NCBI RefSeq assembly: GCF_000403395.2
Contig: NZ_KE159675.1
Location: 128,325-192,324 of the forward strand
DNA: 64,000 nt
Origin: Anaerotruncus sp. G3(2012)
GTDB lineage: Bacteria; Bacillota; Clostridia; Oscillospirales; Ruminococcaceae
Reading direction: 5' to 3'
The notes under the pieces: generated by a model
The model's database searches: none
Seen by the model: only the letters and a program-made list of their open reading frames with translations
What the model was told of the DNA's origin: nothing
Shown here: positions 33,626 through 42,000 of the stretch, piece by piece
Layout of the letters: every line of letters starts with the position of its first letter
Position numbering within the stretch: position 1 is the stretch's first letter
Translations under genes and position numbers: made by a program

Positions 33626-34561
33626 ATGGGCCAGTCCAATCCGGCTGCTGCGCCTCAAAAGAATCTGAGCCATGTTTTGCAGCGCAGAGAAACCACTGTG
33701 GCCTATCTGTTTCTGCTCCCGGCGCTGCTCTTTTTTGCTGCATTCGTCATCGTGCCCATGGTCATGGGCGTTGTGACCAGCCTGTTTAACTACACGATGA
33801 AAAGTCCGGTTTCGGCCGAAAGTTTTGTCGGCCTCGGCAACTATATCGAGCTGTTCCAAGACAAGGTATTTCTGCGTTCGATGTGGAATACAGTGGTCAT
33901 TGTGGTGGTATCCGTCCCGGCAGTCACCTTTTTCTCGCTCTGGGTCGGGTCGGCGATCTATCAGAAGACAGGCTGGGTCCGCTCGTTCTTCCGCGGTGTG
34001 TTCTATCTGCCGGTGGTCACGGGAAGCGTAACGGTTGTCGTCGTCTGGAAATGGATGTTCGATTTCCAGCGCGGTATCTTCAACTGGGCGCTCAAATCCT
34101 CCGGCCTGATTGAAAAGAACATCAACTGGCTGGGTGACCAGAGGGTCGCAATCTGGTGCATCCTGCTGATCCTGTTCACCACCTCGGTCGGGCAGCCGAT
34201 CGTCCTCTATGTTGCCGCGCTTGGCAACGTTGACCAGTCCCAGGTCGAGGCCGCCCAGGTGGACGGCGCGACCAAGCTTCAGACCTTCTGGCAGATCAAA
34301 TGGCCGGCGATCAAGCCAACCACCCTCTATGTGCTGGTCATCACGACGATCAACTCGTTCCAGTGTTTCGCGTTGATCCAGCTGCTGACCTCGGGTGGAC
34401 CGAGCAACTCGACCTCGACGGTCATGTACTACCTCTACCGGAACGCCTTCTCGCTCTACCGCTATGGCTACGCCAATGCGATGGGTGTCGTTCTGGCGAT
34501 CATCATTGCGATCTTCAGCGCCCTCCAGTTCAAGACAATGAACACCGGCGTTGAGTATTAA
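33626..34561 (+). CDS. Carbohydrate ABC transporter permease (MalF/UgpA type)
   Basis: A 311-residue membrane protein with six hydrophobic segments. The first is in ETTVAYLFLLPALLFFAAFV. The EAA loop that docks on the ATPase is EAAQVDGATKLQTFWQIKWPAIKP near residue 210. It forms the channel with the next gene. A strong GGAGG site is present. The gap to the next gene is 15 nt. Confidence 0.93.
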   Translation: MGQSNPAAAPQKNLSHVLQRRETTVAYLFLLPALLFFAAFVIVPMVMGVVTSLFNYTMKSPVSAESFVGLGNYIELFQDKVFLRSMWNTVVIVVVSVPAVTFFSLWVGSAIYQKTGWVRSFFRGVFYLPVVTGSVTVVVVWKWMFDFQRGIFNWALKSSGLIEKNINWLGDQRVAIWCILLILFTTSVGQPIVLYVAALGNVDQSQVEAAQVDGATKLQTFWQIKWPAIKPTTLYVLVITTINSFQCFALIQLLTSGGPSNSTSTVMYYLYRNAFSLYRYGYANAMGVVLAIIIAIFSALQFKTMNTGVEY

Positions 34562-34576
34562 GGGAGGGGGAAGTTT

Positions 34577-35398
34577 ATGGGAAAAAAGAAAATAACGCCA
34601 TATGCCGTGATCTCGATGATCCTGCTGGTGCTTGTGGCGCTGGTGTTCATCTTCCCGTTCTACCGGATTATGACCGGCGCGTTCAACGATCCCACCAATG
34701 TCTGGAAGGCGGAGCTGTTCCCCTCCAAACTTACCATGCAGAACTTTGTCCGCCTGTTCAAGCAGCCCGCCTGGAAATGGCTGTATAACAGTGTTTTCAT
34801 CGCGCTGGTCTCGATGATCCTTGTCTGCGGGACCGCATCGCTCGCGGGTTATGCGCTGGCAAAAAAACGGTTCTTTGGGCAGAAGATTGTCTTTACCCTG
34901 TTCATCTGCGCTATGGCGCTGCCCAAGCAGGTCGTGCTTGTCCCGCTGGTGCGGATTATGTCCACCTTTGGCATCTATGACAATGTGTGGGCGGTTATTC
35001 TGCCTACGGTCGGCTGGCCGTTTGGCGTGTTCCTGATGAAGCAGTTTTCCGAGACGATCCCCACCGAGATGCTCGAGGCCGCGCGTATTGACGGTGCGGG
35101 TGAGCTGCGCACCTTCTGGAGCGTTGTATTCCCAGTGGTAAAACCGGGCGTTGGAGCGCTGTCGATCTTCACCTTCATCAACACCTGGAACGATTACTTC
35201 CTCCAGCTGGTCATGCTTACCAGCACCGAGAATCTGACAATCGCGCTCGGTATCGCGCGGCTGCAGTCGGCGGATGTCATTGAATATGGGCCGCTGATCG
35301 CGGGTGCCGCACTCGCCGCAATCCCGATTGTCACCATCTTTATCTGTTTCCAGAAATATTTTACACAGGGTATCACGATGGGCGCAGTCAAAGGCTGA
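34577..35398 (+). CDS. Carbohydrate ABC transporter permease (MalG/UgpE type)
   Basis: A 273-residue permease with six membrane segments. The EAA loop is EAARIDGAGELRTFWSVVFP near residue 170, and the C-terminus FQKYFTQGITMGAVKG is typical of MalG-like proteins. It pairs with the preceding permease. No ATPase gene follows at once. The MsmX-type ATPase at 37.4 kb probably energises it. Confidence 0.93.
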   Translation: MGKKKITPYAVISMILLVLVALVFIFPFYRIMTGAFNDPTNVWKAELFPSKLTMQNFVRLFKQPAWKWLYNSVFIALVSMILVCGTASLAGYALAKKRFFGQKIVFTLFICAMALPKQVVLVPLVRIMSTFGIYDNVWAVILPTVGWPFGVFLMKQFSETIPTEMLEAARIDGAGELRTFWSVVFPVVKPGVGALSIFTFINTWNDYFLQLVMLTSTENLTIALGIARLQSADVIEYGPLIAGAALAAIPIVTIFICFQKYFTQGITMGAVKG

Positions 35399-35549
35399 TT
35401 CCCAATCGCACAAGCCGTCCGCCTCTCCAAGGGGACGAAACCGAGGGGCAGAGACCCCGCTGCCGCTTGCATACGGTGAAATTCTTTTATAAAAACAGAC
35501 CTCACCTGCCGGGGCATTGCCCCCATCCGAAAAGGAGCGTGTATTACCA

Positions 35550-36467
35550 ATGAGAGATTTTTCAAAATACCAGGGCGTTATTCCTGCATTCTATGCCTGC
35601 TATGATGACAATGGGGAGATCAGCCCTGAACGCGTCCGCGCGCTGACCCGGTATTTCATCGGGAAGGGCGTACAGGGCCTTTATGTGGGCGGTTCCTCCG
35701 GCGAGTGTATCTACCAGAGTGTGGAAGAGCGGAAAGCTGTTCTCGAAAATGTGATGGCGGAGGCGCGCGGTAAACTGACGATCATCGCGCATGTTGCCTG
35801 CAACAATACCAAAGACAGCCAGACACTCGCAGCCCATGCGCAGGAGCAGGGGGTTGACGCGATCGCCTCGATCCCGCCGATCTATTTCAAGCTGCCCGAC
35901 CACGCAATCGCAAAATACTGGAACGACATCTCTGCAGCTGCGCCCGAAACGGATTTTGTGATCTACAACATCCCGCAGCTCGCCGGTGTGGCGCTGACCC
36001 TGCCGCTGCTGCGCGAGATGAAGAAAAATCCGCGGGTGATCGGCGTCAAGAATTCGTCGATGCCTGTGCAGGACATCCAGATGTTCCGCGACGAGGGCGC
36101 CGGTGATCTGATCGTCTTTAACGGCCCCGACGAGCAGTTCGTTTCGGGGCTTGCGGCGGGCGCGATCGGCGGCATCGGCGGCACCTATGGCGCAATGCCT
36201 GAGCTGTTCCTCAAGGCGCGCGAGCTGTTCCTCGCCGGGAAGCTGGAGGAAGCCCGTGAAATCCAGAACGAGGTCTGCCGGGTTATCTATCGGCTTTGCT
36301 CGACCCGCGGCAACATGTATGCGGCGATCAAAGCGGTCCTCAAACAGCGGGAGGGGGTCGAAGTCGGCGGCGTGCGCGCTCCGCTCGCAAACCTCGTTCC
36401 GGAGGATCAGGAGATTGTCTCTGCCTGCGCTGCACAGATCGACCAGGCGATCAAAAAATACTGCTAG
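35550..36467 (+). CDS. nanA: N-acetylneuraminate lyase (DapA/NanA superfamily)
   Basis: A 305-residue TIM-barrel aldolase. The GSSGE substrate loop is at about residues 48-52, the catalytic Tyr at 139 in VIYNIP, and the Schiff-base Lys at 167 in RVIGVKNSS. The likely reaction is cleavage of N-acetylneuraminate to ManNAc and pyruvate. Dihydrodipicolinate synthase is the main alternative, but the operon with nagB and a sugar importer, and the nearby epimerase and nagA, favour NanA. AAGGAG lies upstream of the ATG at 35550. Confidence 0.88.
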   Translation: MRDFSKYQGVIPAFYACYDDNGEISPERVRALTRYFIGKGVQGLYVGGSSGECIYQSVEERKAVLENVMAEARGKLTIIAHVACNNTKDSQTLAAHAQEQGVDAIASIPPIYFKLPDHAIAKYWNDISAAAPETDFVIYNIPQLAGVALTLPLLREMKKNPRVIGVKNSSMPVQDIQMFRDEGAGDLIVFNGPDEQFVSGLAAGAIGGIGGTYGAMPELFLKARELFLAGKLEEAREIQNEVCRVIYRLCSTRGNMYAAIKAVLKQREGVEVGGVRAPLANLVPEDQEIVSACAAQIDQAIKKYC

Positions 36468-36482
36468 GAGGATGCCTGTTCC

Positions 36483-37223
36483 ATGAGAATCTATCAAGCT
36501 GAAGATTATGAGGGGATGAGCCGCAAAGCGGCAAACCTGATTTCTGCACAGATGCTGTCCAAACCTGCATCGGTGCTGGGTCTTGCCACCGGATCGACCC
36601 CGGTCGGGACCTACAAACAGCTGATCGAATGGTACCAGAGAGGGGATCTGGATTTCAGCGAAATCCATTCGGTCAATCTCGATGAGTACAGAGGGCTGGC
36701 TCCGACACACGATCAAAGTTACCGCTATTTCATGCAGGCCAACCTGTTCGACCATGTAAACATCAATCCGGAGCACACCAATGTGCCCGACGGCCTTGCG
36801 GAGGATGCGCAGGCCGAATGTTGCCGGTATGAAGCGCTGATCGATTCGCTGGGCGGCATCGACCTTCAGCTGCTTGGCATCGGGCACAACGGACACATCG
36901 GTTTTAACGAGCCGTGTGCAGAATTCCCGAGGGCAACCCACGTGGTCGATCTGACCAAAAGCACGATCGACGCGAACGCGCGGTTTTTCGCGAGCGCGGA
37001 CGAGGTGCCCCGTCAGGCGCTGACCATGGGAATCCGCTGCATCATGCAGGCGCGTAAAGTGCTGGTGGTTGCGAGCGGGGAGGATAAGGCCGAGATCGTC
37101 TGCCGCGCATTCAGCGGCCCGGTGACTCCCGAGGTACCTGCTTCGATTCTCCAGCTCCATCCGGATTTCACGTTGGTAGGTGACCGCGCTGCACTCAGCA
37201 GGCTCATGCAGGTGACCGGCTGA
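36483..37223 (+). CDS. nagB: Glucosamine-6-phosphate deaminase
   Basis: A 246-residue enzyme that converts glucosamine-6-phosphate to fructose-6-phosphate and ammonia. LATGSTPVGTY at about residues 34-44 binds the phosphate. NLDEYRGL at 65-72 carries the catalytic Asp, and GIGHNGHIGFNEP at 132-144 is fully conserved. The gene starts 15 nt after nanA, with AGGAGG upstream. It completes the pathway into glycolysis. Confidence 0.96.
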   Translation: MRIYQAEDYEGMSRKAANLISAQMLSKPASVLGLATGSTPVGTYKQLIEWYQRGDLDFSEIHSVNLDEYRGLAPTHDQSYRYFMQANLFDHVNINPEHTNVPDGLAEDAQAECCRYEALIDSLGGIDLQLLGIGHNGHIGFNEPCAEFPRATHVVDLTKSTIDANARFFASADEVPRQALTMGIRCIMQARKVLVVASGEDKAEIVCRAFSGPVTPEVPASILQLHPDFTLVGDRAALSRLMQVTG

Positions 37224-37420
37224 TCTTCAGAACTGTCCCCCCATTCAGGCCCCGGCCGGCTACTCCATTTCCATAGGCGGGATGGGCCGTAAAAAAGGAG
37301 GAATATTTCCGTTTGGCCGACGGTGCGGCAGTGTGGAGACCTGTCGCAAGGTGTGTGGTGTTTTGCTCTCCATGCATGAAAGGATGTTCGCGGGGGCGGT
37401 ATCCTTACGGCTTGTGCTCA

Positions 37421-38542
37421 ATGGCAGATTTAAGTTTGAGAAACATCAAGAAAATTTATGACAAAAATGTCACCGCGGTCCACGAGTTCAATCTCGAGAT
37501 CGCAGACAAGGAGTTCATCGTTCTGGTAGGCCCCTCCGGATGCGGGAAATCCACCACCCTGCGTATGATCGCCGGGCTGGAGGACATCTCGGAAGGAGAT
37601 CTGCTGATCGGCGGTAAACGGGTCAACGATGTGGAGCCGAAAGACCGCGATATTGCGATGGTATTCCAGAGCTATGCGCTCTATCCTCATATGACTGTCT
37701 ATGAAAACATGGCGTTTTCTCTCAAGCTGCGCCATGTTTCCAAGGACGAGATTGACAAAAAGGTACGGGATGCGGCTGCAATCCTCGGCATTACCGAGTA
37801 TCTTGAGCGCAAACCGAAAGCGCTTTCGGGCGGTCAGCGTCAGCGTGTCGCAATCGGACGGGCGATCGTCCGCGAACCGCAGGTTTTCCTGATGGATGAG
37901 CCGCTTTCCAACCTGGATGCCAAGCTGCGCAACCAGATGCGTGCGGAGATCATCAAGCTGCGCCAGCGGATTGACACGACCTTTATCTATGTCACCCACG
38001 ACCAGACCGAAGCGATGACGCTCGGAGACCGGATTGTGATTATGCGGGACGGCTACATCATGCAGATCGGCACCCCGCAGGAGGTTTTTGACCGTCCGGC
38101 CAACATCTTTGTTGCGGGATTCATCGGCTCCCCGCAGATGAACCTGTTTAACGCCCGCCTCGAAAAAATTGGGGAAGGGTATCAGGTTTCCTGTGCGGGT
38201 GCGACCATCGCCCTGTCGGATCGGATTCAGGCGCGGCTCACCGAAAAACAGGTCGGTGAGAGGGACATTATCCTCGGCGTGCGGCCGGAACATGTCCTGC
38301 TGAAGTCTGAAAAGAGTTCCTACACCATCTCAGCAACCGTAGATGTTTCGGAGATGATGGGCAGCGAGGTTTATCTGCATGTGACCGCTGCCGGCAAGGA
38401 TGCGGTTCTGCGCATCCCCACCACCGAGCTGACCGAAGAACAGCGCGGCGGGTTCAGCTACGGTACCGAAATCCATTTCACCTTCCGCAGCGATCTGCTG
38501 CACCTCTTTGACCCGCAGACCGAAAAGAGTCTGCTGCTCTGA
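37421..38542 (+). CDS. ABC transporter ATPase, MsmX/UgpC type
   Basis: A 373-residue ATPase for sugar importers. Walker A is GPSGCGKST, the signature is LSGGQRQRVA, and Walker B is VFLMDEPLSNLD. A C-terminal regulatory OB domain of about 130 residues (LGVRPEHVLL) follows. MsmX-type ATPases serve several transporters. The canonical start MADLSLRNIKKIYD lies at 37421 but has no ribosome site. A strong AGGAGG stands 11 nt before an in-frame TTG at 37313, which would add 36 Cys-rich residues. The true start is uncertain. Confidence 0.9.
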   Translation: MADLSLRNIKKIYDKNVTAVHEFNLEIADKEFIVLVGPSGCGKSTTLRMIAGLEDISEGDLLIGGKRVNDVEPKDRDIAMVFQSYALYPHMTVYENMAFSLKLRHVSKDEIDKKVRDAAAILGITEYLERKPKALSGGQRQRVAIGRAIVREPQVFLMDEPLSNLDAKLRNQMRAEIIKLRQRIDTTFIYVTHDQTEAMTLGDRIVIMRDGYIMQIGTPQEVFDRPANIFVAGFIGSPQMNLFNARLEKIGEGYQVSCAGATIALSDRIQARLTEKQVGERDIILGVRPEHVLLKSEKSSYTISATVDVSEMMGSEVYLHVTAAGKDAVLRIPTTELTEEQRGGFSYGTEIHFTFRSDLLHLFDPQTEKSLLL

Positions 38543-38550
38543 CAACAAGG

Positions 38551-38581
38551 GCTGTGGGGTGGATAAATCCCACCCCACAGC
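38551..38581 (+). terminator. Terminator after the ABC ATPase gene, first hairpin
   Basis: GCTGTGGGGTGG pairs with CCACCCCACAGC around 7 nt. It lacks a T-run but is followed at once by a second hairpin. Confidence 0.7.
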
Positions 38582-38587
38582 AAAAGG

Positions 38588-38612
38588 ACGCACCCTGTTG
38601 CGCGGGGTGCGT
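38588..38612 (+). terminator. Second hairpin after the ABC ATPase gene
   Basis: ACGCACCC pairs with GGGTGCGT around 9 nt, followed at a short distance by CCTTTTCT. The two hairpins together should end the operon transcript. Confidence 0.6.
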
Positions 38613-38900
38613 TGACCCTTTTCTGGTAAAAAGCAGAAAACATTCAAATAAAAGTAAATATCCGCATTCGCAATGGTTGGATGCCGCCGCAACGGGCCTA
38701 TCGCAATGCCATCCGCTGGCCCCAGTCCGCTTGGGGACAGGCTCGGGCACCGGCTTGCTTTAAAAAAGATTCGTCCGCCTCTGCTCCGGTTTGAAAGTCA
38801 GCGTTTGGTATCGGTTGGCTATGCATGGCTTGCGGGGCAGATGGGCGCGCTCTTGGCTGAAAAGCGCTTTGCGAATGCAGATGAAAAAGGGGCTTTGCGT

Positions 38901-39356
38901 ATGATTTTTGATCTGCTGAAAAATGCCGGGACCTATCAGAATCTGCCTGCGATCTACCGCGCGCTGCAATACCTGCAAACGCTCGACCCCGCAGCACTGC
39001 CCGAATCCCGGGTGGAGATCGACGGAGACCGGATTTTCGCGAATACCGTCCGGCTCACCTCCAAGCCGTTTGAAAGCTGTGTCTTTGAGGCGCACAGGCG
39101 GTATATCGACATTCACTATATTGTCAGCGGGGTGGAGGGGATCGGTGTCGCGTCGGTCGGTGCACTTACGCCGCTCGAGCCGTTCAGCCAGGAAAAGGAC
39201 ATCGGGTTCTATCAGGGGGAGCACCATTCGCTGACCTTCCTGCATTCTGGCGAATTTATGGTCTGTTGGCCTGAAGATGCGCATAAAGTCGCAATCGCGC
39301 AGGATGCTCCCGCGCCAATCATCAAGCTAGTGGCAAAGGTCGCGGTGGAGGAGTAA
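38901..39356 (+). CDS. YhcH/YjgK/YiaL family protein
   Basis: A 151-residue cupin-like beta-sandwich protein. The family features are MIFDLLKNAGTYQNLP at the start, ERRYIDIHYI-like EAHRRYIDIHYIVSG near residue 68, and FMVCWPEDAHKVAI near the end, with the metal-binding His/Glu set. In E. coli the homologue (NanQ/YhcH) opens the sialic-acid ring or equilibrates its anomers within the nan operon, and the same role fits here. The start at 38901 has AAGGGG upstream. A longer frame from 38673 is rejected. Confidence 0.87.
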   Translation: MIFDLLKNAGTYQNLPAIYRALQYLQTLDPAALPESRVEIDGDRIFANTVRLTSKPFESCVFEAHRRYIDIHYIVSGVEGIGVASVGALTPLEPFSQEKDIGFYQGEHHSLTFLHSGEFMVCWPEDAHKVAIAQDAPAPIIKLVAKVAVEE

Positions 39357-39383
39357 GGTTTTGCTTACGGTCTGACCGCTGCT

Positions 39384-39413
39384 AGGGGGCTTTTTGCAAG
39401 GAAAAAGCCCCCT
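39384..39413 (+). terminator. Tail-module hairpin after the YhcH gene
   Basis: AGGGGGCTTTTT pairs with AAAAAGCCCCCT around 6 nt, 27 nt past the YhcH stop codon. Confidence 0.65.
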
Positions 39414-39542
39414 CTTGCCGCCCTTCGGACAGCGATTCACTCTCCAAAAGCGCAAAAGGTTCCGCGCTTTGCGAAGCCGCGGCCAAAGGCCCTGCCTTTG
39501 GAATCCGCAGCCTTTGAAAAGGCTGGCGAAACGTTTGGTTAT
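39384..39542 (-). repeat. Intergenic repeat family 1, inverted copy
   Basis: Read on the minus strand it runs from a CGTTTCGCC.GCCTTTTCAAAGGC start to the tail hairpin. It is the only clear copy in this orientation. It shares GGGCGGCAAGAGGGGGCTTTTT with the copy at 1-313. Confidence 0.65.
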
Positions 39543-39548
39543 GGGAGC

Positions 39549-39658
39549 GGGGGATTGTTTGAAAGCGGAAATGTTTGCTGTATTCTGTGCGTTTTTGATG
39601 CAGCGGGCGCCACTTTTTTGTAGTAAAAGACAGTGGCTTTGATTTCTGAAACAGCCCT
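39549..39658 (-). repeat. MITE-like element (family 2, copy 2)
   Basis: The left edge GGGGATTGTTTGAAAG and the right edge, which reads AGGGCTGTTTCAGAAATC on the minus strand, form an imperfect inverted repeat. The interior matches the element at 15391-15480 over about 90 bp (ACTACAAAAA, GAATACAGCAA). It is about 110 bp long, directly upstream of the tandem GntR genes. No clear target duplication is seen. Confidence 0.6.
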
Positions 39659-39706
39659 TCGACAGGCTAAAGCAGGTTTTTCCACTCGAAACAATATGGA
39701 GGAGTC

Positions 39707-40459
39707 ATGTTCCTGAATTTTGAAGAAAACAAAATCAAAAAGGCATCCTATCCGGATTTGATCTGCGACCAGATCGTAGACGCGATCAAGGATGGGGGGA
39801 TGAAACCAGGTGACCTGCTGCCGCCTGAGAATGATTTTGCAGCGCAGTTTGGCGTCAGCAGGTCTTCGGTGCGGGAGGCATTGGCCGGCTTGGAATATCT
39901 GGATGTCATTGTCGCCCGAAACGGAAGATACTATATCAATGAGGATGTGCAGTCCTTCTACAAAAAGAAGATGTTGTATCACTACCGGATCAACCGGAAG
40001 CATCAGGCAGATGTTTTTCAGGTGCGGTGCCTGCTGGAACGGCAGTTTGCCCTGCTTGCCGCCCAGCGTGCGACCACCAATGACCTGAAGTTTATGCGCC
40101 AGACATTGGCCTCGATCGGGGAACGCCTGGAAAAAAGCGCGGATAGCGAGGGCGGTGCAGAGAAGGGACAAATTTATGGCGCTTATCTCACCGAGGCGTT
40201 TACCAATTTCCACAGTTCTCTGGCGGGGGCTACGCAGAATGCCCTTCTGATCCGCATTTTTGACAGGTTTAAAGACATCATGTTCCCCGAGGTGGAATCG
40301 AACGAGTACACGTTGGAGCTGTTCGGGGACCTCCACCGGAAAGCGCAGGGCATTGTCAAAGGCATTGAAAACCGGGATTACGTGCGGACGGTTTCAGCAA
40401 TGGAAGCCTATCTGGATACGGTGAAACAAGCCTATAATCTTGCGGATGAGGAAGCGTGA
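39707..40459 (+). CDS. GntR/FadR-family transcriptional regulator (first of a tandem pair)
   Basis: A 250-residue regulator. The N-terminal winged helix has LLPPENDFAAQFGVSRSSVREALAGLE at about residues 38-64. The C-terminal FCD-type helical domain is degraded at its metal site: FTNFHSSL keeps one His, but the usual last His is replaced in MEAYLD. It may sense its ligand without metal. A second GntR gene follows after 3 nt. The position at the end of the nan region suggests it controls these genes. Confidence 0.88.
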   Translation: MFLNFEENKIKKASYPDLICDQIVDAIKDGGMKPGDLLPPENDFAAQFGVSRSSVREALAGLEYLDVIVARNGRYYINEDVQSFYKKKMLYHYRINRKHQADVFQVRCLLERQFALLAAQRATTNDLKFMRQTLASIGERLEKSADSEGGAEKGQIYGAYLTEAFTNFHSSLAGATQNALLIRIFDRFKDIMFPEVESNEYTLELFGDLHRKAQGIVKGIENRDYVRTVSAMEAYLDTVKQAYNLADEEA

Positions 40460-40462
40460 GCC

Positions 40463-41155
40463 ATGTTTAAAACAATCGAAAAAGCGTCCGTCCCGGTGCA
40501 GATCGTTAACTACTTTCTGGATTCGATCTCTTCCAACGAGCTGAAAAACAAAGAACGCCTGCCGGCTGAAAGAACCCTCTGCGAACTGATGGGGGTCGGG
40601 CGCAGTACGCTTCGGGAGGCCCTGCGCATTTTGGAGATGATGGGCGTCATCGAGAAAAAGGTGGATGGGACCTATGTCCACATCCAGGAGGAAGCCATTA
40701 TCCGGGATGCGGTTGCGCTGGATTTTGCGGTCGGGATCACCAATTATGCGGAGCTGGTGGAAATCCGAAATTTTATGGAGGTCGAGACAATCGTGCTGGC
40801 GGCCCAAAACCGGTCGGAGGATGACCTGGAAAAGCTGCGGGGTTTGTGTGACAAGATGCATACTTCCCTGAACGACATCGAGCAGTATGCGAACAGCAGC
40901 ACAGAGTTTCATATTTCGATTGCGCGGGCCACCCACAACAGCATTCTCGCGGAGATTTTTGAAGCGATGCGCTATGTCATGTACGATTACCAGAAAAACA
41001 ATATGAGGACGCTGGGAGAAGTGCTCCGCTCCTACCATGAGCATTTGGAGCTGCTCAAAGCACTGGAGCGGGGGGACGCCGCCGAATGCGAGCAGCTTAT
41101 GCGGGTGCATCTCGATTATACCCAGAACCTTTACGAGCGGGACAGTACGGTCTGA
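40463..41155 (+). CDS. GntR/FadR-family transcriptional regulator (second of a tandem pair)
   Basis: A 230-residue regulator with LPAERTLCELMGVGRSTLREALRILEMMG at about residues 33-60 (helix-turn-helix) and an FCD domain. Here the metal ligands look more complete: STEFHISIARATHN, SYHEHLELL and MRVHLDY. It is a paralogue of, and co-transcribed with, the preceding gene. Two different FCD sensors side by side may form a heterodimer or sense two pathway intermediates. Confidence 0.9.
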   Translation: MFKTIEKASVPVQIVNYFLDSISSNELKNKERLPAERTLCELMGVGRSTLREALRILEMMGVIEKKVDGTYVHIQEEAIIRDAVALDFAVGITNYAELVEIRNFMEVETIVLAAQNRSEDDLEKLRGLCDKMHTSLNDIEQYANSSTEFHISIARATHNSILAEIFEAMRYVMYDYQKNNMRTLGEVLRSYHEHLELLKALERGDAAECEQLMRVHLDYTQNLYERDSTV

Positions 41156-41206
41156 AAAAGAGGTTTGTCCGCTGCGGGACCTCCCCATAAACCCGGGCGA
41201 GAGCCG

Positions 41207-41752
41207 CTACTTTTTCTTTCGGAGTTTTAGTTCGATCTCTTTTTGTGCGGCAACCGTTTGAAACAACCCTGCAACAAAGGAACATCGCTTTTTTGCTGAC
41301 AATGCAGAGTGTTCCTGATTGGCCTTGATTTGGCTAAAGATCTCCCGCAGCTCTGGAAGTTCCAGCAGATTTACTGCCACACAAAAGAAATTTTTCCGGC
41401 GGCCATCGTTGAAGTTTGCGAGCAGATGGTTCAGCATCTGCACTTTCTCCTTCTGCTCATGGTTATACTGCTCGATGCCAATCCGCTGCGCTTTTTCTAA
41501 ATCTGCCTTTCGCCGCCTATGCGTGATGAAAGAATCATATTCATCTATGTTTTGGTACTTTTCGCAGGGATAAAGGCCGCATTCAAAACAATATACGACT
41601 GCGTCATGTTCCAGACTGCATTTTGCGATCTTACAGGATTGGTTTCCATTGCCGCATCCCCCGCAATGGTTCCCTAAAAGCATGGGGCATAATCCACAAT
41701 TCAATCCGCAAAGGGAAAACAGCTGGTTTTTTCGTTCAAACCCTCTCATCAT
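41207..41752 (-). CDS. DUF3795 cysteine-rich protein
   Basis: A 181-residue protein whose first 75 residues hold 12 Cys, including CGLNCGLCPMLLGNHCGGCGNG and CFECGLYPCEKYQ. This is the DUF3795 pattern, which probably binds zinc or an iron-sulfur cluster. The second half is helical and charged. AGGAGG precedes the first ATG. It stands alone. Codon use looks more AT-rich than its neighbours, so acquisition by transfer is possible. The function is unknown. Confidence 0.8.
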   Translation of the reverse strand: MMRGFERKNQLFSLCGLNCGLCPMLLGNHCGGCGNGNQSCKIAKCSLEHDAVVYCFECGLYPCEKYQNIDEYDSFITHRRRKADLEKAQRIGIEQYNHEQKEKVQMLNHLLANFNDGRRKNFFCVAVNLLELPELREIFSQIKANQEHSALSAKKRCSFVAGLFQTVAAQKEIELKLRKKK

Positions 41753-41947
41753 AAAATCCTCCTAAGCCAGGATTTTGCCGGTTGATCGGTTTTACAGTGC
41801 GTCACCAGTCAGATGCCATACAGGCCGCGTTATGGCCTGTCGGTATAAAAGCCGGTTGGGACGGATGGCTTTTGCCTGTTTTGCGGCTTTGAACAAACGC
41901 CATGCATCAGGGCTTCCTGTGCATAGCGTTTGTTCTGGTTTTTTCCT

Positions 41948-41978
41948 GCCTGTCCGGCATTCTGCTGTTTGGACAGGC
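41948..41978 (-). terminator. Terminator of the 54-residue membrane protein gene
   Basis: On the minus strand GCCTGTCC pairs with GGACAGGC around 15 nt, followed by AGGAAAAAAC, so it lacks a real T-run. A second dyad lies at 41891-41936 (AACAAACGC / GCGTTTGTT), followed by more sequence. Confidence 0.4.
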
Positions 41979-42000
41979 GGAAACGATCTTCATATGGGCG

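Larger units (their letters stand above)
38543..38900. other. 358-nt gap with two hairpins and a degenerate repeat
   Basis: After the two hairpins at 38551 and 38588, positions 38774-38835 resemble the side module of repeat family 1 in a worn form (CTCCGG...GGTTGGCTATGC). No gene is supported. A longer frame from 38673 into the YhcH gene lacks conservation. Confidence 0.4.

Noticed and set aside
32102-35413. A 1103-codon open frame antisense to the ABC transporter genes
   Set aside because: It has no ribosome site, no conserved domain and a composition rich in Arg, Asp, His and Gly. It is the expected shadow of GC-rich third codon positions in the real genes on the other strand.
35562-37160. 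A 532-codon frame antisense to nanA and nagB
   Set aside because: Shadow of two strongly conserved sense genes; no motif or start signal.
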